Assembly: GCF_036322805.1 (NCBI RefSeq)
Contig: NZ_AP027272.1
Coordinates: forward strand, 1,426,001 to 1,490,000
From: Planctobacterium marinum
Lineage (GTDB): Bacteria; Pseudomonadota; Gammaproteobacteria; Enterobacterales; Alteromonadaceae
Direction of reading: 5' to 3'
Length of the DNA: 64,000 nucleotides
The notes under the pieces: model-generated
What the model saw: only the letters and a program-made list of their open reading frames with translations
Databases searched by the model: none
Told to the model about the DNA's origin: nothing
Shown here: positions 1 to 6,905 of the stretch, piece after piece
Layout of the letters: each line of letters begins with the position of its first letter
Position numbering within the stretch: position 1 is the stretch's first letter
Program-made: the position numbers and the translations under genes

Positions 1-243
1 TTGCTCGTGGAAGATGTTGTAGGAATTATTGTTGCGCCAATTGTTGTGTTTTTAGTCATCGTGGCGCCTATTTGGTTGATTTTACACTACCGCAGTAAGA
101 AGCAATTGAGTCAAGGCTTATCAGAAGCAGAGATTCGAACGCTCAATGATTTGGCTCGTCAGGCAGAGGGCATGGCAGATCGGATCAAAACACTGGAGTC
201 CATTCTTGACGAAGAGGCACCGGATTGGCGTAACAAGGTGTGA
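1..243 (+). CDS. pspB: Phage shock protein B (start possibly outside window)
   Basis: Small inner-membrane protein of the phage-shock response. With PspC it senses membrane damage and draws PspA to the membrane. Residues about 5-28 form one hydrophobic segment ending in the PspB-like APIWLILHY. A charged, coiled-coil-like tail follows (LSEAEIRTLNDLARQAEGMADRI), ending in APDWRNKV. About 75-80 residues fits the family. The reading frame is open from base 1 (TTG), and an in-frame GTG lies at 7, so the true start cannot be fixed. It overlaps the next gene's region by a few bases, as expected in a psp operon; pspA would lie upstream, outside the window. Confidence 0.88.
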   Translation: MLVEDVVGIIVAPIVVFLVIVAPIWLILHYRSKKQLSQGLSEAEIRTLNDLARQAEGMADRIKTLESILDEEAPDWRNKV

Positions 244-245
244 TT

Positions 246-677
246 ATGAAAAAAGAACTATACAGAGATACAGAAAAAGGCAAGATTGCAGGCGTTTGCG
301 CCGGACTAGCAGAGTACTTTGGGTGGGAGCTTTGGTTGGTTCGAATCATTTTCATTTCAGGCTTTTTACTAACCGGCTCCTTTTTCTTTATGGCGTATGT
401 TATCGGGTGGTTTGTGTTAGACAAAAAAAATCCAGAACATGTCCAGAAGAACCCGCTCTCAGTAGCCGCTGATAAATCCAAAGGCTGGGTATCTAACCTT
501 GGTGATGATGTGAAAGTAGAGGTGAAATCCAAAGTTTGGCAAGCCGGTGAGCCGCCTAAGCAGGCCTTTAAAGACATTCATTGTCACTTCGGTAAACTGG
601 AATTGAGATTGCACAAGATGGAGTCTTATGTGACGTCTTCGGAATTCCAATTAAACCGAGAGTTCAACAAACTCTAA
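246..677 (+). CDS. pspC: Phage shock protein C
   Basis: Inner-membrane partner of PspB in the phage-shock response. The N-terminus has the PspC domain pattern (LYRDTEKGKIAGVCAGLAEYFG), followed by a transmembrane stretch at about residues 35-58 (IIFISGFLLTGSFFFMAYVIGWFVL). A soluble C-terminal half ends in a predicted helix. The ATG at 246 is chosen over the GTG at 240 because it starts directly before the conserved KKELYRD. It begins 2 bases after the pspB stop, so the two are cotranscribed. A strong terminator follows at 686-713, making this the last gene of the unit. Confidence 0.9.
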   Translation: MKKELYRDTEKGKIAGVCAGLAEYFGWELWLVRIIFISGFLLTGSFFFMAYVIGWFVLDKKNPEHVQKNPLSVAADKSKGWVSNLGDDVKVEVKSKVWQAGEPPKQAFKDIHCHFGKLELRLHKMESYVTSSEFQLNREFNKL

Positions 678-685
678 AGAATGAG

Positions 686-713
686 AACCTTTACCATTGG
701 TAAAGGTTTTTTT
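686..713 (+). terminator. Rho-independent terminator after pspC
   Basis: A perfect 10-bp stem (AACCTTTACC / GGTAAAGGTT) with a 3-base loop runs into a T tract. It closes the psp operon. Confidence 0.85.
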
Positions 714-882
714 ATGGCTGTTAAATACCGTCGCCAACTAATGTCTTGTAGTGGTCTTACAAGCCAACTTATCGCTGCTTTTTCCAACAACTTCTTCGCT
801 TTGTTGCATCTACGCACTTTCCTTTCTCGGTGTTATGAGATAGATTCGTAACATTATCTTTACATAAGCTAGGGGAAGTTGA

Positions 883-2412
883 GTGCGGCTTGAGATTACT
901 TGCCATGACCGATTGGGTATTACTCAGGATGTATTGGATATTCTCGTTAAATACAATATTGATCTGCGTGGCATAGAGATTGACCCTGCGGGGAAAATAT
1001 TCCTTAGTTTTCCAACTATTGAATTTAACGAATTTCAACATCTAATGCCAGAGATCCGTAAGCTCAGTGGCGTAACCGATGTTAAAACCACTCCGTTTAT
1101 GCCGATTGAACGGGAGCGTAACGAGTTAAATGCGATTCTTGAAACCTTGCCTGATCCGGTTTTTTCTGTTGATGCCAAAGGCAGAATAATGCTGACCAAC
1201 GATGCTGCCGCCTCTAGTTTAGATGAGGAGCGACAAAGTCTTTTGGGAATTCAGGTATCTGAACTGGTTAAAGGCTTCAATGTCGTAAAGTGGTTGGAAA
1301 GCAAAGATATCAACATTCAGGCCCACAAAGTTAAATTTGTGGAGCAAGACTTCCTGGCTGATTTTTTCCCGGTGTTTGTGCCTGACTCATCACAATCTCC
1401 TATTTTGGCCGGAGCAGTCATTCTACTCAAATCTGAATTTCGACTCGGCCAACAATTCAGTGTTTTTCATCAGCCCGGAGAAGAAAGCTTTAATCATATT
1501 TTTGCGCAAAGTACCGCGATGAAACGAACTGTTCGGGAAGCTAAAAAGTTTGCCGAATCAAATTTACCATTATTGTTTTTTGGGGAAACCGGAACAGGTA
1601 AAGAAACCTTAGCCAGGGCTTGTCACTCCATAACAGCTGGCAGTGAGAAGGTGTTCTGTCAGGTAGTGGTTACCGGGAAATCTGACGAGGAACTGGATGG
1701 CATATTATTTGGTGATAACACAACACCCGGTGTGCTGAATGACGAACAAAACGGTACTGTGTTATTGAAAGAAATCAATGACTTGAGTGCCTTTATTCAA
1801 GCAAAGTTGTGGGCTTGGCTACAACAAAATGAGAAACAATATCAGAGTGGCAATAGTGAGTCGAAACAGGCCAGGCTGATGGTAACGACACAGGAAGATA
1901 TTAGCCTAGCTGTCACAGAGGGTAAGTTCAGAGAAGATCTGTATTTCAGATTAACATCGTTGGTGTTACCAGTACCATCTCTGCGAGACCGTAAAGGCGA
2001 TGTCATTGGTTTGGCGGAATTATTCCTGAAACAACAAGCTCTTAGAATGGGCAAGCGGGTTCCCAAACTCTCAAGAGCAGCAGTTGATTTGTTGCAGGCT
2101 CATTCATGGCCGGGGAATGTCAGGCAGCTAGAAAATACAGTTTGTCGGGCGATGCTAACGGCAACAGGTAGAGAGATTCACAAAGAAAATATTCAGCTTC
2201 CGGGTAATGCCTCTGGTTTCAGTTTTTCCTCAACTGACTTTGAAGGAACCTTGGATGAAGCGGTGAAGAAGTTTGAAAAGTCATTGCTCAGGCAGCTTTA
2301 CCCTAGCTATCCTAGCACCAGACAGTTGGCGAAAAAGCTGGGGTTAAGCCATACTGCTATCGCCAACAAACTGCGGGAATACGGCATTAGCCGTAAAACT
2401 ATAAAAATATAA
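883..2412 (+). CDS. tyrR: TyrR-type transcriptional regulator of aromatic amino-acid genes
   Basis: Regulator of aromatic amino-acid uptake, synthesis or breakdown (TyrR/PhhR family). Domain order: N-terminal ACT domain (residues 1-75, starting RLEITCHDRLGITQDVL), PAS domain (about 80-185), AAA+ domain with Walker A GETGTGKE at 234-241, and a C-terminal Fis-type helix-turn-helix (STRQLAKKLGLSHTAIANKLREYGI). The GAFTGA loop of sigma54 activators is absent at the expected place, as in E. coli TyrR, so it probably acts without sigma54. Length 509 against 513 in E. coli. It starts at GTG 883, preceded by AGGGGAAG at 871-878. maiA, a gene of tyrosine breakdown, follows 49 bases downstream, so PhhR-like control of aromatic catabolism is likely. 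Confidence 0.93.
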   Translation: MRLEITCHDRLGITQDVLDILVKYNIDLRGIEIDPAGKIFLSFPTIEFNEFQHLMPEIRKLSGVTDVKTTPFMPIERERNELNAILETLPDPVFSVDAKGRIMLTNDAAASSLDEERQSLLGIQVSELVKGFNVVKWLESKDINIQAHKVKFVEQDFLADFFPVFVPDSSQSPILAGAVILLKSEFRLGQQFSVFHQPGEESFNHIFAQSTAMKRTVREAKKFAESNLPLLFFGETGTGKETLARACHSITAGSEKVFCQVVVTGKSDEELDGILFGDNTTPGVLNDEQNGTVLLKEINDLSAFIQAKLWAWLQQNEKQYQSGNSESKQARLMVTTQEDISLAVTEGKFREDLYFRLTSLVLPVPSLRDRKGDVIGLAELFLKQQALRMGKRVPKLSRAAVDLLQAHSWPGNVRQLENTVCRAMLTATGREIHKENIQLPGNASGFSFSSTDFEGTLDEAVKKFEKSLLRQLYPSYPSTRQLAKKLGLSHTAIANKLREYGISRKTIKI

Positions 2413-2461
2413 TTCGGCGGGATATGTTCCAGCTAGATTTTTGAACCTTCGGGAGAAAGAT

Positions 2462-3115
2462 ATGAAACTGTATGGCTATTGGCGGTCATCAGCGAGCTAT
2501 CGGGTTAGAATCGCATTAAACCTGAAAGAAATTGACTATGAATACATCCCTGTGCATCTGGTAAAAGATGGGGGGCAGCAGCACTCAGATGACTATAAGT
2601 TGTTGAACCCGGGGGAACTTGTCCCAACTTTGGTGGATAGCGAAAATGAGTACGACATTATCCTCAACCAATCTCTAGCTATCATTGAATATCTGGATGA
2701 GCGTTTTCCGGAAAAGTGTAAATTGTTGCCAGAACACAAGCTCGATAGAGCTCGAGTTAGGACGGTGGCATACGATCTGGCGTGTGATGCTCAGCCTATT
2801 CAGAACTTAAGAGTACTGCAATATTTGGAGAAAAATTTAAATGCGCAGCAATCTGAAAAGGCTCAGTGGGCAAAACATTGGATTGAACAGGCTTTTGCTA
2901 CTGTTGAAAGGCGAATTCAAAATACTGCGGCAGATTTCTGTTTTGGCTTCAATGTCTCCTTGGCTGACGCAGTGTTAGTACCCCAGTATTACAACGCGGT
3001 GCGCTTTGATGTTGACATGCACAAGTATCCCCTGATTCAGCGTGTTGTAGACAATTGTAATAAATTGGATGCCTTCAAAGCGGCTGCGCCAGAAGCACAG
3101 CCAGATGCCCAATAA
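2462..3115 (+). CDS. maiA: Maleylacetoacetate isomerase (zeta-class GST)
   Basis: Glutathione-dependent isomerase converting maleylacetoacetate to fumarylacetoacetate in tyrosine/homogentisate breakdown. The N-terminal thioredoxin-like GST domain carries the zeta-class signature SSASYRVRIAL at residues 9-19, with LNPGELVPTLVD and the glutathione-contacting NQSLAIIEYLDE further on. The all-helical C-terminal domain contains FGFNVSLADAVLVPQ. The ATG at 2462 is chosen because GGGAGAAAG lies just upstream at 2451-2459; an in-frame TTG at 2441 would add seven unconserved residues. The homogentisate dioxygenase and fumarylacetoacetase partners are not in the window. Confidence 0.92.
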   Translation: MKLYGYWRSSASYRVRIALNLKEIDYEYIPVHLVKDGGQQHSDDYKLLNPGELVPTLVDSENEYDIILNQSLAIIEYLDERFPEKCKLLPEHKLDRARVRTVAYDLACDAQPIQNLRVLQYLEKNLNAQQSEKAQWAKHWIEQAFATVERRIQNTAADFCFGFNVSLADAVLVPQYYNAVRFDVDMHKYPLIQRVVDNCNKLDAFKAAAPEAQPDAQ

Positions 3116-3147
3116 CCTTAATCGCCGGGCATTGAAACGCGCACTTG

Positions 3148-3615
3148 CTATTGTGACTTGATAGGCAGTTCTGTGGTGTTTTTCACTTGCTTTAGTGCAA
3201 AGGTGGAGCTCAGGTGGTCAACGCAGGGGAGGTGAGTTAATTTGGATTTCAACAATTGCTCATACTCCTCAATACTTTCAACAATGACTTTGAGCAAATA
3301 GTCTTTTTCGCCACTGGTGGTATGACACTCGATAATTTCCGGGATATCCTGAACGGCTTCTTCAAAACCATTGAGTGATTCAGTGTCGTGGTTCTTTAAT
3401 GTAACGTAAATAAATACACTGACGCCAAGGTTCAGTAGTTTATTATCCAATAAAGTCACTTTGCTTTTTATAATGCCGGCACTTTCGAGTTTTTTCACTC
3501 TGCGCCAGCAAGGGGTATGGGATAAGCCAACTAACTGGCTTAAATCTGCCATTGAGACAGTGGCGTCGCGCTGCAGCACTCTAAGTATTTCTCGGTCGAA
3601 TTTGTCTAATTTCAT
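3148..3615 (-). CDS. Lrp/AsnC-family transcriptional regulator
   Basis: Feast/famine-type regulator. An N-terminal winged helix-turn-helix (LDKFDREILRVLQRDATVSMADLSQLVGLSHTPCWRRVKKLE, residues 3-44) is followed by the RAM ligand-binding domain (about 65-145, including ECHTTSGEKDYLLKV). 155 residues is normal for the family. It is transcribed divergently from leucine dehydrogenase across a 278-bp intergenic region, so it probably controls that gene in response to branched-chain amino acids; this is inferred from position. No clear Shine-Dalgarno precedes the ATG at 3615. The exact subfamily (BkdR-like or another) cannot be settled by eye. Confidence 0.9.
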   Translation of the reverse strand: MKLDKFDREILRVLQRDATVSMADLSQLVGLSHTPCWRRVKKLESAGIIKSKVTLLDNKLLNLGVSVFIYVTLKNHDTESLNGFEEAVQDIPEIIECHTTSGEKDYLLKVIVESIEEYEQLLKSKLTHLPCVDHLSSTFALKQVKNTTELPIKSQ

Positions 3616-3893
3616 GTAGGAGATAGTGTTTTTATTTTTGGGAAAGGTAACAGGAATTTTCTATTTCAGGAAGGAATTTAGTACAAAATCTTCTTGAACG
3701 GTCTTTTTTAACCTGCTAACAGGATAGATTGTGCTTTTTATTGAATTTACGCTGGTTGCAGCTACATTTCTTGGAATTTTTTCCTTACAGCGAATAGGCT
3801 ATTACCTTGATTAATTCTGGGGCGCCGCATAGTTTGCCCGGGGCAAAATAAGTAATATCCAATAATTGCAATAAACAACAAAAAGAAAACCCT
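3616..3893. promoter_or_regulatory. Divergent control region, Lrp-type regulator / leucine dehydrogenase
   Basis: 278 bp of AT-rich sequence between two divergent genes, the usual place for Lrp-family binding sites and both promoters. Several A/T runs are visible. No promoter pair stood out clearly enough to assign, and no small gene was seen. Confidence 0.4.
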
Positions 3894-4946
3894 ATGTCTG
3901 TATTTGAACATCATGAATTTGACCAACACGAGCAAGTCTTATTTTGCAAAGATAAGGCATCTGGATTGCAAGCCATTATTGCAGTGCACAACACCAACTT
4001 AGGCGCTTCGTTGGGTGGTTGCCGAATGTGGAACTATACCGACAGTGGTGAAGCACTGACGGATGTTCTGCGGCTTTCCAAGGGAATGACCTATAAAGCT
4101 GCAATGGCTAATTTGAAACAAGGTGGTGGCAAGGCCGTGATCATCGGCAATCCGCATACGGATAAAACACCGGAAATGATGGCGGCGATGGGACGCTTTG
4201 TTAACTCTGCTCAAGGTGCTTATATTACCGCTGAAGATTCAGGTATCAGTATTGATGACTTGAACAAGATGCACGAATTCAGTGAGCACATTGCGGGAAT
4301 TCACTCCAGATATAGTTTTCATGGCGGCCATGCTGATGGCAATCCTGCTCCGGCAACGGCCTATGGTGTATTTGTTGGATTAAAGCAATCTGTTAAATAC
4401 AAATTAGGCACAGATCTGAAGGGGTTGAGGGTTGCGATACAAGGTTTGGGACATGTTGGGTATCGCCTGGCACAGCACCTGAAAAACGAAGGCGCTGAGC
4501 TGATTGTTACAGACATCTACGAGCAACAACTGCAACGTGCAGAGTCTGAGTTTGGCGCAAAAATTGTCAGTCCGGAAGAGATTATCCATCAAGATGTTGA
4601 CGTATTTGCCCCCTGTGCCATGGGCGCCGTGCTCAACGAGCGAACGATTCCGCAATTGAAATGTAAAGTGGTGGCTGGAGCAGCTAACAATCAACTGGCC
4701 AAAGAGTCCCACGGTCAAATGGTGATGGACGCTGGCATTCTTTACGCTCCAGATTATGTCATTAACGCCGGCGGCATTATTGATATTTATCATCAGAATC
4801 AGGAAGACAGCAGTGCTCAGGCATTGAAAGAGCACCTTGAAGGTATTGGTGGTACATTACAAGAAATCTACAAAAGAGCCGATGCAGAGTCTCTGCCTAC
4901 TAACCAGGTGAGCAATCTGATTGCTGAAGAACGCTTTGGTAAATAA
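3894..4946 (+). CDS. ldh: Leucine dehydrogenase (Glu/Leu/Phe/Val dehydrogenase family)
   Basis: NAD-dependent oxidative deamination of leucine and related branched-chain amino acids, the first step of their breakdown. The N-terminal catalytic domain contains the glycine-rich motif with the catalytic lysine (KQGGGKAVI, about residues 76-84), TAEDSG and the NPAPATAYGV segment. The C-terminal Rossmann domain has the dinucleotide-binding IQGLGHVGYRLAQHL, and CAMGAVLNE further on. 350 residues matches the family. A terminator follows at 4959-4992. The divergent Lrp-type gene upstream is the likely regulator. Confidence 0.9.
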   Translation: MSVFEHHEFDQHEQVLFCKDKASGLQAIIAVHNTNLGASLGGCRMWNYTDSGEALTDVLRLSKGMTYKAAMANLKQGGGKAVIIGNPHTDKTPEMMAAMGRFVNSAQGAYITAEDSGISIDDLNKMHEFSEHIAGIHSRYSFHGGHADGNPAPATAYGVFVGLKQSVKYKLGTDLKGLRVAIQGLGHVGYRLAQHLKNEGAELIVTDIYEQQLQRAESEFGAKIVSPEEIIHQDVDVFAPCAMGAVLNERTIPQLKCKVVAGAANNQLAKESHGQMVMDAGILYAPDYVINAGGIIDIYHQNQEDSSAQALKEHLEGIGGTLQEIYKRADAESLPTNQVSNLIAEERFGK

Positions 4947-4958
4947 ATGAGTTCAGTT

Positions 4959-4992
4959 AGGGACTGATATTTATTTGCAGTCCCTCTTTTAT
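4959..4992 (+). terminator. Terminator after leucine dehydrogenase
   Basis: 8-bp perfect stem AGGGACTG / CAGTCCCT (4959-4966 and 4978-4985) followed by CTTTTATTT. Its descending arm overlaps the predicted -35 of the SRP RNA promoter. Confidence 0.75.
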
Positions 4993-5003
4993 TTGGGCAT
5001 ACT
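4975..5003 (+). promoter_or_regulatory. Candidate sigma70 promoter for SRP RNA
   Basis: -35 TTGCAG at 4975-4980 and -10 CATACT at 4998-5003, spaced exactly 17 bp. Transcription would start near 5010 and leave a short 5' leader to be processed. The fit is moderate and rests on position. Confidence 0.45.
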
Positions 5004-5020
5004 ACGCCCCCGATTTCGAT

Positions 5021-5135
5021 GGTGGTCCTGTTGGTCCTCCCGCAATGATAGTCTGTGAACCCGGTCAGGCCCGGAAGGGAGCAGCCGCAGCAGATGACTC
5101 ATGTGCCGGGATGTGGCTGGTGGGATCGCCACCCC
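5021..5135 (+). ncRNA. ffs: 4.5S signal recognition particle RNA
   Basis: RNA of the bacterial signal recognition particle, which binds Ffh and targets membrane proteins to FtsY and the translocon. The conserved Ffh-binding core is present: GGTCAGGCCCGGAAGGGAGC, then AGCAG and the returning GATG...TGTGCCGGGATG. The outer ends pair (GGTGG at 5021-5025 with CCACC near 5129-5133), giving the single long hairpin of gammaproteobacterial 4.5S RNA. Ends are estimated to within a few bases. An overlapping open frame on the plus strand is not a gene. Confidence 0.95.
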
Positions 5136-5161
5136 CCTCATATTGCAATTTATAACACCGC

Positions 5162-5437
5162 TTATAACTCGCCGCGCAATTCCCGCTCATCTAATATTTT
5201 AATACCTTGCTCTATCGCAGCTTCAACCTCTTGTTCCATTTGGATTCGCTCAAGTTGCGGCAAGAAGAAGGCCATATCCACTTCGTAACGAATATAGCGT
5301 GGTGGCACTTTATTTAATGCCAGGCAGCAAAGGTCCGCGATATAGTCGGCACTTTTTTTCCCGGGTAAACCCAAGGCTTCGATTCTATCTAGTACCAGGT
5401 GCTCATAGTAATTATGAATATCATCATCAAGTTTCAT
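5162..5437 (-). CDS. ComFB-family protein
   Basis: A 91-residue soluble protein starting MKLDDDIHNYYEHLV and carrying the ComFB signature ALNKVPPRYIRYEVDMAFFLP at about residues 49-69. The family was named from the Bacillus late-competence operon; members in other bacteria have been reported as cyclic-dinucleotide receptors, but the role in this organism is unknown. The ATG at 5437 is preferred: the frame stays open to 5488, but the extra 17 residues do not fit the family start. It sits tail-to-tail with ffs and divergent from kynA. The window is rich in cyclic-di-GMP enzymes elsewhere, which makes a nucleotide-sensing role attractive but unproven. Confidence 0.75.
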   Translation of the reverse strand: MKLDDDIHNYYEHLVLDRIEALGLPGKKSADYIADLCCLALNKVPPRYIRYEVDMAFFLPQLERIQMEQEVEAAIEQGIKILDERELRGEL

Positions 5438-5575
5438 GACAAACAACTGTAGTGTTAAACTTGAAGTTAGAGTATGAAATTGCGTCAACTATGACAATAG
5501 TATTTGTCGTTTTTGAGCGTTTAAGCACAGACACAACTGATCGATATGTTTTAAATCGTCGTGATGGAGAAAAAT

Positions 5576-6670
5576 ATGAAGAAGAACACGACCCCCGTTT
5601 ATTATGGCGACTACTTGCATCTGGATAAAATCTTGAGTGCGCAGGAACTTCAAAGTGAGAAGTATGCGACAGCTGCGCATGAGGAAACTCTGTTTATCAT
5701 TGTGCATCAGGTTTATGAGCTTTGGTTTAAACAAATGTTGCATGAACTTAATACTGTTCTGGACGTCTTCACACAAGAAGCGGTGGAAGATCATCAATTA
5801 TCCACAGTAGTTCACCGACTCAATCGAGTGATAAAAATACAGAAACTGCTCAACGACCAAATCAGTGTGATGGAGACGATGACGCCACAAGAGTTTCTGT
5901 CCTTCAGAGATTACCTGGTACCAGCTTCGGGATTCCAGAGCATTCAATTCAAAATGCTGGAAATTAAATTGGGATTAAAAACCCAATACCGAATTGATTT
6001 TGATAAACAGTCTTTCTACCAGCGACTGGAACCCAAAGACCGAGAGTTTTTGCAAAATATGGAGACCAAGAACAGTCTATTTGAAATGGTAAACGACTGG
6101 TTGGAAAGGTTGCCACTGCTAGATTTCGAAGATTTTAAATTCTGGCATCTTTATGAAAAAGCAACCCAGGAAATGCTGCAGAGCGATCGTGAAATCATCC
6201 AACAAAACGAAACCTTGACCGATGAAGAAAAACATAAGGAGCTGACAGAACTGGGCAAAACAGAGGCGAGCTTTAATGCCATTTTTGATGAGGCTGGCTA
6301 TCATACCTTGCTACAAGAAGGGCATTTTAGATTATCTCAAAAGGCATTGATGTCGGCATTGTTTATCCATCAGTATTGTGAGGAGCCGGTATTTAATTTG
6401 CCTTTTCAGTTTCTTACCTGTTTGACAGAAATCGACGAAAACTTAACGCTATGGCGATACAGACATGCCATGATGGTACAGCGTATGTTGGGAACAAAAA
6501 TAGGCACAGGTGGCTCTTCAGGGCACGATTACCTTAAAAAAACCACAGAATCTAATCGGATATTTAAAGATTTTTTTAACATGTCGACGTTTTTATTGCC
6601 TAAAGAGGTCTTACCTGCACTTCCCGTTAACGTAAAGAAAAACCTCGGGTTTTCATTATCTTCGGTCTAG
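5576..6670 (+). CDS. kynA: Tryptophan 2,3-dioxygenase
   Basis: Heme enzyme that opens the indole ring of L-tryptophan to N-formylkynurenine, the first step of the kynurenine pathway. Family signatures: YYGDYLHLDKIL near the N-terminus, the substrate/heme segment EETLFIIVHQVYELWFKQM, FRDYLVPASGFQS, and near the C-terminus WRYRHAMMVQRMLGTKIGTGG followed by SSGHDYL. The histidine of RHAMM is the expected axial heme ligand. About 364 residues, close to the longer animal-type enzymes. The start at ATG 5576 has GGAG at 5566-5569; in-frame upstream starts (GTG 5561, ATG 5564) lack this spacing. No other kynurenine-pathway gene is adjacent. Confidence 0.93.
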   Translation: MKKNTTPVYYGDYLHLDKILSAQELQSEKYATAAHEETLFIIVHQVYELWFKQMLHELNTVLDVFTQEAVEDHQLSTVVHRLNRVIKIQKLLNDQISVMETMTPQEFLSFRDYLVPASGFQSIQFKMLEIKLGLKTQYRIDFDKQSFYQRLEPKDREFLQNMETKNSLFEMVNDWLERLPLLDFEDFKFWHLYEKATQEMLQSDREIIQQNETLTDEEKHKELTELGKTEASFNAIFDEAGYHTLLQEGHFRLSQKALMSALFIHQYCEEPVFNLPFQFLTCLTEIDENLTLWRYRHAMMVQRMLGTKIGTGGSSGHDYLKKTTESNRIFKDFFNMSTFLLPKEVLPALPVNVKKNLGFSLSSV

Positions 6671-6763
6671 CTCTGTTACACTTTGTAAACAAAAGGTGAC
6701 AGTTAATGATTTGTAAGATATTTGTAAATTTGAACTTTCCTCTTTTTTCACAAAGTTTTCAGC

Positions 6764-6793
6764 TTGACCCCGCTCTTTGCCTTTGTGTATATT
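6764..6793 (+). promoter_or_regulatory. Sigma70 promoter of the TonB-dependent receptor gene
   Basis: -35 TTGACC at 6764-6769 and -10 TATATT at 6788-6793, with an 18-bp spacer. Transcription would begin near 6800, giving a leader of about 105 nt that holds the three hairpins at 6799-6855. Confidence 0.6.
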
Positions 6794-6798
6794 GTTGG

Positions 6799-6855
6799 CG
6801 GGTTCACTACCCGTTAGGTTCACTACCTAACACATTATTGCCGCTGGTAAAGCGG
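6799..6855 (+). promoter_or_regulatory. Three tandem small hairpins in the receptor mRNA leader
   Basis: Hairpin A: CGGGT-TCACT-ACCCG (6799-6813). Hairpin B: TTAGGT-TCACT-ACCTAA (6814-6830), directly abutting A and sharing the identical 5-base loop and flanks. Hairpin C: CCGCT-GGTAA-AGCGG (6841-6855), again with a 5-base loop. All three lie between the predicted transcription start and the Shine-Dalgarno at 6893-6898. The stems are read directly; a regulatory or mRNA-stabilising role is inference. Confidence 0.55.
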
Positions 6856-6905
6856 CCACAACACTAAATAAATTTAAAAAAATTAGTGGTCCAGGGAGAC
6901 AACAC

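Noticed and set aside
5055-5288. 77-aa frame on the plus strand
   Set aside because: It overlaps the conserved SRP RNA core and antisense ComFB coding sequence.
6674-6691. TyrR-box-like sequence TGTTACACTTTGTAAACA after kynA
   Set aside because: Only 8 of 12 defined positions match TGTAAA-N6-TTTACA, and it lies about 90 bp upstream of the predicted receptor promoter; too weak to call.
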